Positions 8,201-18,232 of a stretch of 64,000 nt of DNA are shown piece after piece. The DNA lies in assembly GCA_963971405.1 (NCBI GenBank), contig OZ020490.1, forward strand, positions 12,200,874-12,264,873. Direction: 5' to 3'. Numbering within the stretch: position 1 is the stretch's first letter; each line of letters opens with the position of its first letter. Made by a program: the position numbers and the translations under genes. Source of the stretch: Psococerastis gibbosa (Eukaryota > Arthropoda > Insecta > Psocodea > Psocidae). The notes beneath the pieces were generated by a model. That model worked only from the letters and a program-made list of their open reading frames with translations, was not told where the DNA came from and made no database searches.

Positions 8201-10648
8201 TTGCAAAAGCGCTCACCGGATTCTTAAATGAGGAGAGGTTCCTCAGTTTTTTGTGCATTCGCAAGGGAAAGGTACGTTCTCTTATGTATTTAATCCGTTG
8301 TAATAGTCGCTGTCCAGACTCCAGTCCATATGCCTATCGTGGCTTGAGCGCCATGAGTTCTGTAGTTCTGAGTACTACTACTACAGAAAATTTATATACA
8401 TTCGTCAATGAAATCCGAAAAAAATTTATCACTACATTTCAATTATTAATGTTTTAATTTATTTTCAGACTTTGTTGTTGCGGTGCCTAAGCCGGTTAAA
8501 CGACTGGGAGCTGCCATTACTTACAGATCTCTGGACCAGACTGCTCAAGGGGTTTCCTACAATAGTTAGAAGGGATCGCGATGATGCCCTTCTCCCTAAG
8601 TAAGTAATTATGGCTGTATTAGAAAGAAAACTGTATTTATTTCCCATATGGACGAATTAAATTATAAATTTGTTTTTCCAGATTGTATCCATACTTTAGA
8701 ACATGGGCGTCGTGTGCTTCGTGGCCCAACTTATTAATAGTATCGCGAAGTTTACTGTCAAATTCGCGGGACGGGCGGACTTCTGTAATGCGCGCGTCCC
8801 CGGCCCCTTCAAGGCCTCTTCTCACATACATTTTAGCCAATCAGGTGAGTTTCTGGCAGCTTATCTTTAAGAAGAGATGCTTACCTGCCTAATAGCCCAT
8901 CAAACAGAAAGGTTTCAATCTTCAGAAACAAATAAACAAAAAAAAAAAATAGCGTAAGGCTGAAATCGTTGTAAAATTGCACATGAAATGTTTTGTTTCA
9001 GTTTGGTGTGAGTGTTGTGTCTCGACTGGTACTGCAAGGAGAGATGGCCGCTGACATCCAACCCGACATCGACACGGTTCATCACTGGAAGACTTTTGTC
9101 GAAGAACTCGTTAAGAGCTTATCTAGTGTTGACTCAATTGATTCGGTAAGTCATCATACGTATTACGTTTGATAGAAGAAAAGCTGTCCGTGAATTATAT
9201 CGCTACTTCGGAAGAAAAAAGACACAACTCACAAATTTCGACTTAATATCGCTAAAAAAAAAAAGGTTGGTTGGTCTGTAAAGTCGGTTTACAGACGATA
9301 GTTTAACGTGACAACGCCTAAATCAATAAATATTACTTAAGAACAAAATGCGGCTGCCGCGGGTGGCAGCTCGCCCCTTCGAGACTAGCACGACTTGTGT
9401 GTGAATGGTCGTAGTCCCATATCGTATAGTTGAAGTAGTTTGAATTTTATAAATAGATAATAACGCGCCCGAAAAAGGCCTGTTTTTTGTTGAAAATCGT
9501 GGCACCCCCTGACGTTTCCACCCCCCAAAGCCAAACCCCTTGCTTGATCACCACAAATATAGCATGACCTGAAAGAAGAAGTATAGACGAAGACATGGGT
9601 ATGATGGAAAATGAAAATTTCTGTAAATTGATAGGTTTAGAGTTGGGTCCTTATTCTTCCGAAGTAGCGATATATATTAAGTCCGTCTTGGTAATATTTT
9701 TATGAAAGCAGTACGAGATTGATCCGTTGCAGAAAACGGGGAGTTTTTCGTCCGTTTGGGCCTAAAGAAATTGAATGAGAAATAAAGCGCATACAGATAT
9801 GCCACAAGAATCGCTTACGCGTGAAAATCATAGATATATATTTAGCTAGAGAAGAAACAAGCCGTTCTCAATATATAGCTATTTCTTGGGCGCTTTTGAA
9901 AAGGTGAAAAGATGCGCTGGACATCTGCGCGTGGGCTGGGTACACTACACAAGCTAAGAACAAAATCTGCTAGTTTAGTGCGATGACGTCAGCATCTTTT
10001 AGACTCTAAATTGCGAACAAAACATAACATACTGCCATTTTTATCGGGTGCTCCATAATGAACTAAACGGGATTGAGCCTCGATGGTGAAAAGCCACTTT
10101 TTTATACAGCAGACGGTAAATTTGACATTAAGATACTATTCAGAGATATTTCTTGTGAAATAATGATTATTATTATTATTTTTTAAATTGCAAACGTCTC
10201 AACATGTTTCTCATTGGGATCATTTGATTTTGTACACCTCTAAAGTTTCTTCCCCTACGTGTGACTCGTAACCAGCAAAAAAAATTGTGTTTATGGTTCA
10301 GGTATTATATAGGTGAGATGGGATATTCGCTCGTGCCAGGGTTATTAAATTTCGGGTGCCACCTGCCACTTCTTCATAGACCAATCCGAGCACGCCTTGT
10401 GTACTTCCAAACAATAACAAATCCCGTCGTGGCTGCAAGGCGTGTTCTGTTTCTCCAACGCAAGAATGTCCGGTCAAGCAATCCACGTCCAATGACTATT
10501 TTTTTTCATTGTTTTATTATTGTTTTTTTAGGTGGCAAAACCGATTGATCCAATACCGCACAATATTCTGACAGCTACACTAAAAAATAGATGTGCAAAT
10601 TTGTCGGCTCACCTGCATGTCACTGCCAAGAAGGTCTTAGCGTCTTGA
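2090..10648 (+). CDS. PATL1: PATL1 homologue (PAT1 family decapping factor), last nine coding exons
   Basis: Nine exons with consistent phases join into 429 codons plus a stop: 2090-2214, 2452-2578, 4474-4674, 6311-6442, 8122-8271, 8469-8599, 8682-8844, 9002-9145, 10532-10648. Family hallmarks in order: YAKLMNNRERNWLLNIQLMQL followed by DDYYY, then PLQFENSLGKL joined to SVTAPRMIID, LCIRKGK, FRTWASCASWPNLL, NQFGVSVVSRLVLQGE and VAKPIDPIPHNIL. PAT1 proteins bridge deadenylated mRNA, the LSM1-7 ring and DCP2 in P-bodies; the C-terminal half is an alpha-helical superhelix. Vertebrate PATL1 is about 770 residues, so the acidic, proline-rich N-terminal half is not seen. The exon at 2090 begins with ATG behind a good acceptor, so it is probably internal and earlier exons lie upstream of the window or were missed. 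The introns are loaded with transposons. Confidence 0.9.
2452..2578 (+). CDS. PATL1: PATL1 exon b (conserved middle motif)
   Basis: Acceptor TTTTTTTAG before 2452, donor GTAAGT after 2578. Completes an Arg codon with the previous exon and encodes ETYDEYAKLMNNRERNWL then IQLMQLATDKPHVDDYYY, the most recognisable PAT1 signature in the window. Confidence 0.93.
2697..3290. repeat. Host repeat split by a MITE
   Basis: 2697-2783 and 3167-3290 are two halves of one repeat: GGTACAGGAAAGGAGCC, then CGGGCAACGC, then AACATCTAGCGGCTAATCC. The uninterrupted version lies at 5880-6060. It resembles the 3' region of a retroelement but has no recognisable coding. Confidence 0.7.
2784..3166. mobile_element. 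Harbinger-like composite MITE with TAA target duplication
   Basis: 383 bp with inverted ends GGCGCCCATTCCACCGACCG flanked by TAA at 2781-2783 and 3167-3169. Its long arms carry GACGTGGTAGCAGACATT (one substitution in the right arm). A second element of the same family (about 2855-3095, ends GGCGGGGTTCCACCGACC) sits at its centre between TTA and TAA. The empty site is at 5928-5930. No transposase. Confidence 0.85.
3390..3773. mobile_element. Second composite Harbinger-like MITE
   Basis: A near-copy of 2784-3166 with the same nested inner element, ending GGGCGCC followed by TAA. It lies 223 bp after the first and six bases from a third family member. This may be a local duplication of the composite or repeated targeting. 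Confidence 0.8.
3782..3989. mobile_element. Harbinger-like MITE, long hairpin
   Basis: 208 bp, TAA on both sides (3779-3781, 3990-3992), ends GGCGGCTATTCCACCGACGT. The arms are complementary through GACGTGGTAGCAGACATC and ATTAATAAGTCTCT, so nearly the whole element folds into one hairpin. No coding capacity. Confidence 0.85.
4000..4473. other. Intron segment with CCAAT/ATTGG pairs
   Basis: Contains ACCAATCAGAG (4079-4089) and TGATTGGTTGAAGACGTG in opposite orientation, an imperfect inverted repeat that could be a degenerate MITE or CCAAT-box sequence. Nothing coding is supported. The last 100 bases lead to the acceptor of PATL1 exon c. Confidence 0.35.
4474..4674 (+). CDS. PATL1: PATL1 exon c
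   Basis: 67 codons between TTTTTGGGCACAG and GTAAGT, phase 0 at both ends. Begins with a basic stretch (MWKKKHPAPRLRNG) and ends with the PAT1 hallmark YVPLQFENSLGKLQ, which continues in exon d. Confidence 0.92.
4675..5879. other. PATL1 intron, first part
   Basis: AT-rich intron sequence. A GC-richer patch around 5440-5720 contains a 74-codon open frame without recognisable motifs, splice partner or second copy. I treat it as chance or an unknown repeat. Confidence 0.4.
5880..6060. repeat. Uninterrupted copy of the 2.7-kb host repeat
   Basis: Reads GGTACAGGAAAGGAGCC, GGCAACGCTAAGTG, AACATCTAGCGGCTAATCC, and CCGCGACCTTTGGGTGTGCA. It holds a single TAA (5928-5930) where the copy at 2697-3290 carries a 383-bp MITE. 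Confidence 0.75.
6162..6289. mobile_element. Perfect-hairpin MITE next to a splice acceptor
   Basis: 128 bp between TGA triplets (6159-6161 and 6290-6292), ends GGCGCAAATTCCACCGACCT. The arms match for over 50 bases including GACGTGGTAGCAGACATT, so the RNA would form an almost perfect hairpin. Only 21 bases separate its end from PATL1 exon d. Confidence 0.88.
6311..6442 (+). CDS. PATL1: PATL1 exon d
   Basis: 44 codons after TTTACTTTCAG and before GTATGT, phase 0. Encodes SVTAPRMIIDMDVVS then HKDQRKTKKILLELER, the usual PAT1 order of a conserved patch followed by a basic helix leading into the superhelical C-domain. The pyrimidine tract before the acceptor is short (TTTACTTTC). Confidence 0.92.
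6544..7141 (-). mobile_element. hAT element with a BED zinc-finger reading frame
   Basis: 598 bp with ends TAGAGATGCAACGGATA and TATCCGTTGCATCACTA, flanked by the perfect 8-bp duplication ATTTAAAC (6536-6543, 7142-7149). Subterminal regions repeat ATCCGG/CCGGAT. The minus strand from ATG 6877-6879 encodes a BED finger: SPLWNYFEI, then CLIC, then TSMKNHLKSKH (two Cys, two His). No DDE catalytic domain follows, so it cannot move itself but could bind DNA. It sits in the intron between PATL1 exons d and e, antisense to the gene. Confidence 0.88.
7150..8121. other. PATL1 intron d-e remainder
   Basis: Contains a half-palindrome at about 7385-7445 (TATTATAATCGCCATGATCG, related to the MITEs at 17.9 and 35.0 kb) and a GC-rich patch at 7500-7670 preceded by AAATACTTACTT, resembling a minus-strand LINE 3' tail. 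The rest is unremarkable. Confidence 0.45.
8122..8271 (+). CDS. PATL1: PATL1 exon e
   Basis: 50 codons between TTGATTTTAG and GTACGT, phase 0. LYLLVMEAEEIEETPEE matches the LLL-D-E helix of PAT1 C-domains and FLSFLCIRKGK matches the invariant IRKGK segment. The acidic insert is shorter than in vertebrates. Confidence 0.93.
8469..8599 (+). CDS. PATL1: PATL1 exon f
   Basis: 131 bases after TTTTCAG and before GTAAGT, phase 0 to 2. Helical repeat sequence TLLLRCLSRLNDWELPLL then TRLLKGFPTIVRRD, consistent with the PAT1 superhelix. Confidence 0.92.
8682..8844 (+). CDS. PATL1: PATL1 exon g
   Basis: 163 bases after TTTTTCCAG and before GTGAGT. Encodes LYPYFRTWASCASWPNLLIV and LLTYILANQ. The upstream intron is only 82 bases, the shortest in the gene. 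Confidence 0.92.
9002..9145 (+). CDS. PATL1: PATL1 exon h
   Basis: 48 codons after TTTGTTTCAG and before GTAAGT. FGVSVVSRLVLQGE corresponds to the KFGLSLL-type helix of the family, and DTVHHWKTFVEELVKSL to the tryptophan-containing helix after it. Confidence 0.92.
9195..9676. mobile_element. Non-autonomous DNA transposon in a PATL1 intron
   Basis: About 480 bp bounded by inverted ends TATATCGCTACTTCGGAAGA (left) and TTCTTCCGAAGTAGCGATATA (right), 20 or more matching bases. Flanking TA or AT steps would suit a Tc1/mariner-type TA target, but the exact boundary is ambiguous. No transposase is visible. Confidence 0.6.
9677..10531. other. PATL1 last intron, remainder
   Basis: AT-rich. A patch at 10330-10490 resembles the CCAATC/GGCTGCAAGGCG sequence at 4.08-4.13 kb (ACCAATCCGAGC, GGCTGCAAGGCGTG), so it is probably the same degenerate repeat. 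No exon. Confidence 0.4.
10532..10648 (+). CDS. PATL1: PATL1 terminal exon i
   Basis: 38 codons and TGA after TGTTTTTTTAG. AKPIDPIPHNILTATLKNRC matches the proline-rich loop and last helix of PAT1. The end (HVTAKKVLAS) is slightly shorter than in vertebrates. Confidence 0.92.
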   Translation: MAKPIDPIPHNILTATLKNRCANLSAHLHVTAKKVLAS

Positions 10649-12660
10649 CTTGATGTGTCCGTGGTACTATTTGAATAATTTTCTTCAAAAAATGGCGGGC
10701 TCCTGCCACGCCAACTAAATGTTACGATTTGATTCGTTGACTCAGACTTCTGGTCTTATTGCTGACCTTCGTACAGTAGCTATTGGCATTAAAATTGATT
10801 AATATTCGGTACTAGTATGGGTAAAAAAAGGTTCAACTAGACCTTTGTTATTTTTTTAAATTGCTAAATTGGTTTTTATTTGGACTGGAAAGGGTAGTTC
10901 ATAAATAGTAATAACGAGAGATTTATACAAAAATGTAGCTGACTATTCAGAATACTGATAAATAATGTGAAACCAACCGCATTGGTTTTGTTGACTGCAA
11001 GCTATCGTGGTGTTTTATTATATTTTACGAATAATAATGAGCTCGATTATATAGTAGTAATTTTTAAGGGCTTTTATGGACCTAGGCCTTCTTATAGGTC
11101 CCTTATCCAATGCCTACGACCCCCATGGATTTCGAACTTTATTTATAATTTTTCCATTTGCATTTTTGGCCCTTGGCAAACTGGTATACGTTCTCGATGT
11201 CGACCTACACCGGCTACAAGCGATAATGGAAAAGCTGAGAGAAGCTTACCATTGACGCAATGAAACAGGTGAAAGCATGACTTAACAGATACGAGTGAAA
11301 TATTCCTTTACGGTAATGTAGTAAGTCCGGTTTTATGGTATGACTATGGTCATTTCAAGCTACGGCACTTTCATGAACGTTTATGAACTGCGCTTTACCT
11401 TATTAATTTTCGTGATTTAAATAATTTTAATATTATTCCACATTTGGAATTGTTTTTTCTAATATGAGGAGCTTGGTTACAAACGTGGCCAACTCCATTT
11501 TTTCACAAAATTGGGCTTTGATCCGACCTTGCAGAAAATTTTAATGTCCACCTGCACGTTGTAAAATAAAGTGATAAAAGCAGCCAGATTGCGCACAGAA
11601 GCGCTGAGAAGTTTGGGGTTAGCTATAAACTTAATGCAATTTTCAACAGAAAATCCGCTCTCCTGAAAAATTCTAAAACTTGGAGTTGGCCATGTTTGTA
11701 AACAGCCTACTCAATGTTCCAAAAGCAGATCATATCATTCATTTTAAATTTAAATATGTGAGACTAAAACATTTTCAACTTCAAAATTATGCATTCTCCA
11801 ACCTAATACGAGTTAGTACGTTCCCAAGAATTGTTTGGCTAATTTTTAGCATATTGACCAACTCTGGCATTTGACTTAAAACAAACCATGCTAAGGCAGA
11901 AATTTAAAAATATTTTGTTAACCAATGACTACCTTGTCTTCTTGATTAAATGAATTATTCGCTCTGCTGCTACAAAGACGTGAAAATAGCAAAATATATT
12001 TTCTTGTAAAAAATACAAAATTTTGCCATAAATTTGCAATAGCTCTATACTTGCTTTATACTAATTTTATAGAATATTATTAATTTACTCGGGTGAATAG
12101 TCTTTGCTTGACGATAGCTTGTATTTTATATGAATTTTTCAACTGGCCATTTCCATATCTCTGCAGCTGCAGAACAAAGAATTCATTAATTAATTCTCAG
12201 TCATCATTTGTTTACAAGATATTTTGAAAATCTCCTTAATATTGCAGTGGGCTAGCATGTATTGGCCCATACAGTTTTGAAGGTCTACAATTCCAGTTTA
12301 ATGCTGATTTTAACTGTAGCTGAGTAATTGAGTTTATCTTTTACTGAACTTGCCATTGTTTTATTGTAAAGTTGTATTGGTCTTTATGTGATCGTTGACG
12401 CTTTATTCTGAATCTTCCCTATGTTTTATTTTGTTCGGGGATGATTAATGAACTCTACGTAGATGTGGGGAGTTTTGTTGGGATTGTAAATGTTTAATGG
12501 CCTAATGCGACTCAATTTTGTAAAAATTAATAAGTTTCGCAGTTGGCACACTCAATTGTTTTATTTATACTGTTTTTAAACTTAAGGCTATTTATTGTGG
12601 TGTACTGTTTTACTCGGTTGATGGACTTACTCTGCACCGAAAATAAATGTATTATTATTA
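10649..12660. other. PATL1 3' region and gene-poor DNA
   Basis: Mostly AT-rich unique sequence. 11070-11275 is a degraded copy of the repeat at 14395-14640 (shared GTCGACCTACAC, GATAATGGA, AGGTGAAAGCATGA). AATAAA occurs at about 11563 but is far from the stop, so I do not assign a polyadenylation site. Confidence 0.45.
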
Positions 12661-12668
12661 TTACTTTG

Positions 12669-12878
12669 ATGACGGGTTCCTCACCTCCCATGTGTCCAAC
12701 ATGTCAGGTACCACTGGATGTACAACACCTGCTCCTCGTCTGTCTTACGTATGCTTGCTACCGCACCTACCCTAATAACTCCTCTATGAGCAATATTCTT
12801 ACAGATTCAGCTACTTTACGTCAACACACGCTCCCGTTTCTATTCCAGTCATCTTTAAAAATCTGTGAAAACCCTTAA
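12669..12878 (+). mobile_element. LINE C-terminal fragment
   Basis: The open frame ends at a TAA at 12877-12879 and encodes MCPTCQVPLDVQHLLLVC followed by YRTYP, the C-x2-C...H-x4-C arrangement common after the RT/RNase H region of I- or Jockey-like LINEs. Only the last 60-70 residues remain. Confidence 0.6.
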
Positions 12879-12899
12879 CCCTTTATACCATAAAATCGT

Positions 12900-14235
12900 A
12901 CAATAGACAAAGGCAAACTGTTGTAGACGGTATCTGGGCAACTCGTTGTCTAGCGCGCTTATAGCAGTTTGCTGAACGACAATAGTCCACACCACACCAA
13001 CCCCATTCAAAACCACAAATAAACAAATAACGCGTAAGCCCCAAATGGCGTTGCATTATGATTAAAAAAAATATATAAAAAATAATAAAAATTATTATGA
13101 CGCGGGAAAGAATTCAAGATAATTTGTAAACAAAGGACGAGCCTGTAATTTTGACAAAATTAATTGATTCCTCGTGTCACTGCCTCAAAGATATGAAAAT
13201 GATCAGAGTAAAAATTCATAAAAATACAATCTTTCTAGTATAAAAATCCGACTATTTGTCCGGATGAATTACTTCTATCCTATTAATTGGGTATGTATGC
13301 ACTTAATCGTGTTTTTTTAAGGCAAAATCTACGGAAGGGTCATATTTTGTTTACAAACAATCTTGAACTATCTCCCTTTGGAGAAAGTGGACTGTAGAAA
13401 ATTTATTATTTTGGTTGTATTTATGTAATTAGAAATTATGTTTTTAGAGTGCAAATTTGTTACGGTCCATATCGTACTAAGAGACAATAGGAGAGGTAAA
13501 ATGCAGGTGTGCAAAAAGGGTGTAAAAATCAAATTTCATTGAAAACATCGTTTGATGAGCCATAAATGTGCGATGTCATAAATTAGATGAAATGTTCCTA
13601 GGCATTTTGGTGCCGTCACTAACAATCGGCTACAGTTATTGAACTTGACTTTTAAAATACATTGGACACAGACGATGTCTGGTCGAAGAAGTTCCGTTCC
13701 AAAACTGGGGCCAATTGCGGTTAGCGACGGCCACATACATTATATCAAAATGTAGAGGAAGATTTCTTATAAACTATTAGACATTTTATTTAAAAAAAAA
13801 AAAAATTGTCAGATTGTCTTTGTCTTATAAGCCCTGTTGTAAGTTCAATTTACTATGGATTCTAAGACCATAAAATGTGGTCACTGATGCGCTTTAAGAT
13901 AACCATTCGTTCTATCTTCTTATAATTAACCTTTGAGAAATATCGGTGCAAAGCAAGTTTATCTCCGACCATAGATGATTGTAAGTCAACAAGATTCAGT
14001 GCTGAAATCTCATTGCTTGTAATAACAATACAATATGAATTTCCTAATTGCTTAGTGGGAAATCTTTATCTGATTAATTTACTTTCGGTTCGTTGACACA
14101 TTCTTCAACATGTGACATATTATTCGATGGCTTTATTACTTAGTTTATTCACTAATTCAAAAAACAGTTGGTACTCACAGCATTAATGAACTTTGTACCT
14201 ACATTACTTTCTCCAACGCCCTCGTCTTAACATTT
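12900..14235. other. Gene-poor AT-rich stretch
   Basis: I see no supported exon. ATGTAGAGGAAGATTTCTT and surrounding words (about 13500-13770) recur near 44.2 and 56.2 kb, so part of this is an older repeat copy. Confidence 0.4.
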
Positions 14236-14239
14236 CAGC

Positions 14240-14395
14240 CAAAAAGCGCTGCGCCTGCCAGTAGAGGAATGTCAGTGCTTTTTAAGGGTTGTTCTCCGCT
14301 CTCTCAACGTTCGCTGAGGCTTGGCAGTCGATGCGTCCGGATGTGCCGATAGGACATTGGTCGGTTAATAATAATAATAATAATACTAATAATGT
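14240..14395 (+). repeat. Retroelement tail with (AAT)n end
   Basis: A GC-richer 130-bp segment (CTCAACGTTCGCTGAGGCTT, GTGCCGATAGGACATTGG) runs straight into an (AAT)n tract at 14369-14393, the shape of a LINE or SINE 3' end. Confidence 0.5.
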
Positions 14396-14645
14396 TCTGA
14401 ATGACCTTTTAAGAATCTAGGTCTACTTACCACTGTAGTGGTCCCTAGCCCAATGCCCAGTGAATTTCGGACATTATTTATATTGTTTCAGTGTGCATTG
14501 GGCCATTGGCGAACCTTTACATCGAACGATGTCAACCTACATCAGTTACAAGTGATAATGGACACGTTGTGCAAGCTTACCAATGATGCTATATAACAGG
14601 CGAAAGCATGAATTACCCAAGTACAGATACGAATTAGTTTAGGCC
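14396..14645 (+). repeat. SINE-like repeat, copy 2 of 3
   Basis: Shares GTCAACCTACA, AGTGATAATGGA, AAGCTTACCA and GGCGAAAGCATGA with 11070-11275 and, inverted, with 43230-43500. The 43-kb copy has a target duplication, so the family moves as a unit of about 250-270 bp. Confidence 0.6.
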
Positions 14646-14914
14646 AATTCGGTTTATTGGTAAAGGTTAATAGCAATGGTTTAATACTATTTAAAGAAGT
14701 GTTAGTTGTATTTACATTGACTGCTTCGTTAATAGTCATTAGAGGCTGGGGCCTCACAGTCATCGAACAATTAGGGTGGACCCATCAGGCTGTCGTCATA
14801 AGGACTAATGGTTTCGGATGATTGGCTCATTGCTCTTGTATTCTACTCGTATGACTATTAACGCAGAATGCAATGTAAGTCCAACTAACCCTTTGTTAAA
14901 TAATTAGGTTTAGG

Positions 14915-15155
14915 TGGGCCTAAGAGTAGTCGTGCTGTATTCTGCATCTAATGTTGGCGGCAAACACCTCTCTCGGCAGATCTCGGTCGACTTCGAAGGC
15001 AAGGTGGGAGCGTGCTTATACTTGTACGAGTCTACTCGCCATGCAATCGGAGACGTGTCGTAACTCTTCACGGGTACTAACCTACAGAGGTGACTGAAGA
15101 GGCCAATCAGATACATTCATTAAATTGTGTGTATGATTAACCTTTTATAAAGATT
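14915..15155 (+). mobile_element. SINE family with A-box, copy 1 of 3
   Basis: Shares CGTGCTTATACTTG-like, CGCCATGCAATCGGAGACGT, CGGGTACTAACCTAC and ATACATTCATTAAATTG with 35340-35540 and 52113-52301. The A-box region (TGGCCAGGTGG in the other copies) is mutated here. Confidence 0.6.
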
Positions 15156-15298
15156 TTAAAAGATGGTCGATGTAGTAGATCCTGCCAGGCTTTTTAACCT
15201 TTTAACCACTACGCTGTTTATGGTCAGCAACATGCTCTGCTTGCTCTCTGCATGTCCACTATTGTGGGTTGAATCCACCAGAGAATTTTCTTGTTGCT

Positions 15299-16048
15299 TT
15301 CCAATTTATACGTAGTATAAGGAAAGCTTTGTGACGGTCGAAATTTTCGATTCCGAGATTTCAACGGATTTACACGTTTTAAGGTCCCAGGAACCCAAAA
15401 AAGTGGTTTTTACGAAATGTCTGTCGTTCTGTCTGTCTGTCTGTCTGTGCGTCGATTTTGATGAAATTCGGCATGTAGGTTCACAAAAATCATACCTCTG
15501 AACAATTTTTTTTATTTGGGGGCTAACTTAATTTGGGGGGGGGGGGGGGTTTATTCTCAAGAAACTCCAAAAAAACGTATAAAAAAATTATTTCTCAAAA
15601 ACGGCTCCAACGATTTCTTTTAAATGCACATATATTGTAGTCGTTATAAATGTTAACGAAATGCGGGGGGTCGCTTGCCCCTTGATAGGTTGCTTCTGGG
15701 GGTAAAAAAATAAAAAAGACTAAAAAATAATTTTTCTGCGAAACCTTTCGATCGATGATTTCTTCTTTCAGGTATGTTTTAGGTGTTAAATTGAGTAACG
15801 AAACCCGACAGGTTGATTTCCCAGAAAAGTATTTGGTTTTTTGTTTTTTTGAAAAAATGAAAGAAAATTCACGCTCAAATGCATTGCGTGCCCTCCCAGT
15901 ATTGCTGTGTGGTAATGTGTTGGTCTGAGCTATCTAGAATTTACCTCAAATTTAACCATTGAAAAATTATTTACCATGAAATTACTCATAGACTGTCTAC
16001 TAATTTTGATAATTGGAAAGCATGTTCGAGTAAGCTCGGACCGGTTCT
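15299..16048 (+). repeat. 0.8-kb dispersed repeat, copy 1
   Basis: Starts CCAATTTATACGTAGTATAA and ends CTCGGACCGGTTC. Same element as 18793-19592 (inverted) and 30220-31042. This copy lacks a ~25-bp segment before GATTTTGATGAAATTC, has a CTGT run instead, and carries a G tract at 15534-15550. No inverted termini; class unknown. Confidence 0.75.
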
Positions 16049-16321
16049 TTATATTGGGCACCGAACAAATGACTACCTCTACCTGATTCCCGTTCAGTGT
16101 CAATGCCAATACAGCAAAAAATAAGTCCATTTTGCAGTTAGGCAATTTTATATAGTTAATTCATTGAACCTGCATTTTTGGAATTCAATCTTACCATTTT
16201 CAGACAGTGACAATTGCTTGAATGTTTTTAGTGTGTGGCGATTTTTATACCTATGGATGTTTCAATAAACTTTTGGAACATAATGTTTAATTTTTAATGT
16301 TAAAGATACAAGCGGGTCTAA

Positions 16322-16499
16322 GGCGGCTATTCCATTTGTCAATATTCCGTCATTTATGCATCAATAATAAGTCTCTACCATATTATAACTTAATTTATAA
16401 TAGATAAGTTAAGTATCTACATAATAGTCTCCTTAAAACAAAAATCTCATCAATTATTGACGCACAAATGACGGATTATTGACAGATGGAATAGCCGCC
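16322..16499. mobile_element. Harbinger-like MITE
   Basis: 178 bp between TAA triplets (16319-16321, 16500-16502). Ends GGCGGCTATTCCA/TGGAATAGCCGCC, with arms extending through CAATAATNCGTCATTT. It contains the ATCTACATAATAGTCTCC block also found at 1053-1140. Confidence 0.8.
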
Positions 16500-17900
16500 T
16501 AACAACAATACACAAAATAGAAGTTTAAAAGAACAAAGTCATACGTTCTCATGTACATAATAGGCCTAGTCTCCTTATTAACTTTGTAAAACTTGCTGTC
16601 ACTCATTGTGAATAAATTACTTAGTAAAGTTTTACGTGCCCATCTAGTGTAAGAAAACAGTAAAAACAACAATGCTGGCATGAGCCGAAACCGGTTTTGT
16701 GTTTTTTTATGATATAACGTAAAACTTTACTAAGTAATTTATTCGCAATGAGTCATACGTTCTCAATTCATTGAATAAACTGAAACAACTAAAATTTTAG
16801 TCTTCTGGGTGTAATTTTGTTTCAAGGCATGTGAAGGTGAATCATAAGAAAACCATGAGCAACCTAGCTCTAAGCATTGTAGCGAATTCAATTTACGGAA
16901 TGCGAAGGATTCTCGCACCGTAAGTTGTGGTTTCTGCCATGCTTATTGGTCATTCAAGACATGGCCTTGCAATAATTTACCTTCACTGCCCAGCAAGCCT
17001 GTCTTGTGTCTTTGGAATCATTAGCATTTTCTCAGCTTGTGGAACTAAGCTATTGATCTTAGATAGGTTGACTGCTATAATTTTTTTTTTTTTAATTTAG
17101 TTAATTAACGTGAGTTTAGACACTGGCCAACCATAGAACACCCCAAAATTTGTTAGTTAACATTTTTTATTGAATTTTGTACGTAAGCTATAAACATTTG
17201 ATTTATCCAAGTAGTAGTGGGCTATTTAATGCATCTCATTGCCATAGCTTGTGAAAACACACGTGTCTTATCGGTAATAGTGACTTGCAGCAACTTGCAG
17301 TCCGACCAATTTGAAAACACTGCATCCAATACCTCCAATACATCCCCCAATACATCCAATACCAAATAAATTGCCAGTAACCAATGGCGTTGTCACACTT
17401 AGGCCTACTGGTCTGATGGGATTTGGTAATAGGCTACGTCTAGCTAGACAATTTTTGAAAACCGATTTTAATGCATTAGTAGATTTATTTTATACCATTA
17501 AAAAAAATCCCTTTCGGCTCTGGCCGATCAGGTGTAGGGAGATTTCATGCATGCGCAGACCCCGCTTTTCCTCTATGCTACGCTATGTATGTTAATAAAA
17601 ATAAAAAAATACTACATTCTTTTCCCGACCACAACATCAACACACAAAACACTCTTGTGTTCCAAACAATGACGACTATGAATTTTTCCTTATCAATCAA
17701 ATTATTTTCACATAGACTGGACGCCATCATGAAATCGTTGATTTGTCCTAAAAAGTGTTATTTACCACTATCGTGGATAATAATAATGCTACGGGCTTTC
17801 AATCAGATTTTATTTAATTCCTCTGCGACCAATATTAACTGAGATATGAATTATATATGGTTTTAATCGGCCGCCATCTTGGAACTAAATAGTGGATCTA
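16500..17900. other. Gene-poor DNA with an inverted repeat
   Basis: ACTCATTGTGAATAAATTAC (from 16602) through TTTTACG (16639) is mirrored at 16716-16755, separated by about 75 bases, and GTCATACGTTCTCA occurs in direct orientation near both arms. Otherwise no supported gene. Confidence 0.45.
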
Positions 17901-17901
17901 G

Positions 17902-18076
17902 CTGCAGCCTGATCGAGGCGATTATAATACCGGTATTTATTTAATCCCCTGCTATTAAAAATGTAAACAAGATAATTTTGTAATGGAAGGTACTATTCAA
18001 AATTTGTTTGTTTACAGTTATAATCCTAGGGTATTTATTTAACCCCGGTATTATAATCGCCTCGATCAGGCTGCAG
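17902..18076. mobile_element. Palindromic MITE, GATCGAGGCG family copy 1
   Basis: Ends CTGCAGCCTGATCGAGGCGA and its complement, with arms extending through TTATAATACCGGTATTTATT. Internal ATGTAAACAAGATAATTTT is shared with a second copy at 34961-35137 and with degenerate relatives near 26.3, 34.1 and 35.8 kb. Confidence 0.75.
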
Positions 18077-18177
18077 GTTTACGAGCTCGATCAAGACATT
18101 TGTATAATCAATTTTTGTGCCAAGTTTCATCAAAATCGGATAATATTTACGGAAGTGTTTCCTAAAATCGATATACA

Positions 18178-18232
18178 TACATACATATATATATGTAGAT
18201 ATATATATATATATATATATATATATTACATT
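18178..18232. repeat. (TA)n / (CATA)n microsatellite
   Basis: ACATACATACATATATATAT followed by a run of about 20 TA units. Simple-sequence repeat next to gene-poor AT-rich DNA. Confidence 0.9.
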
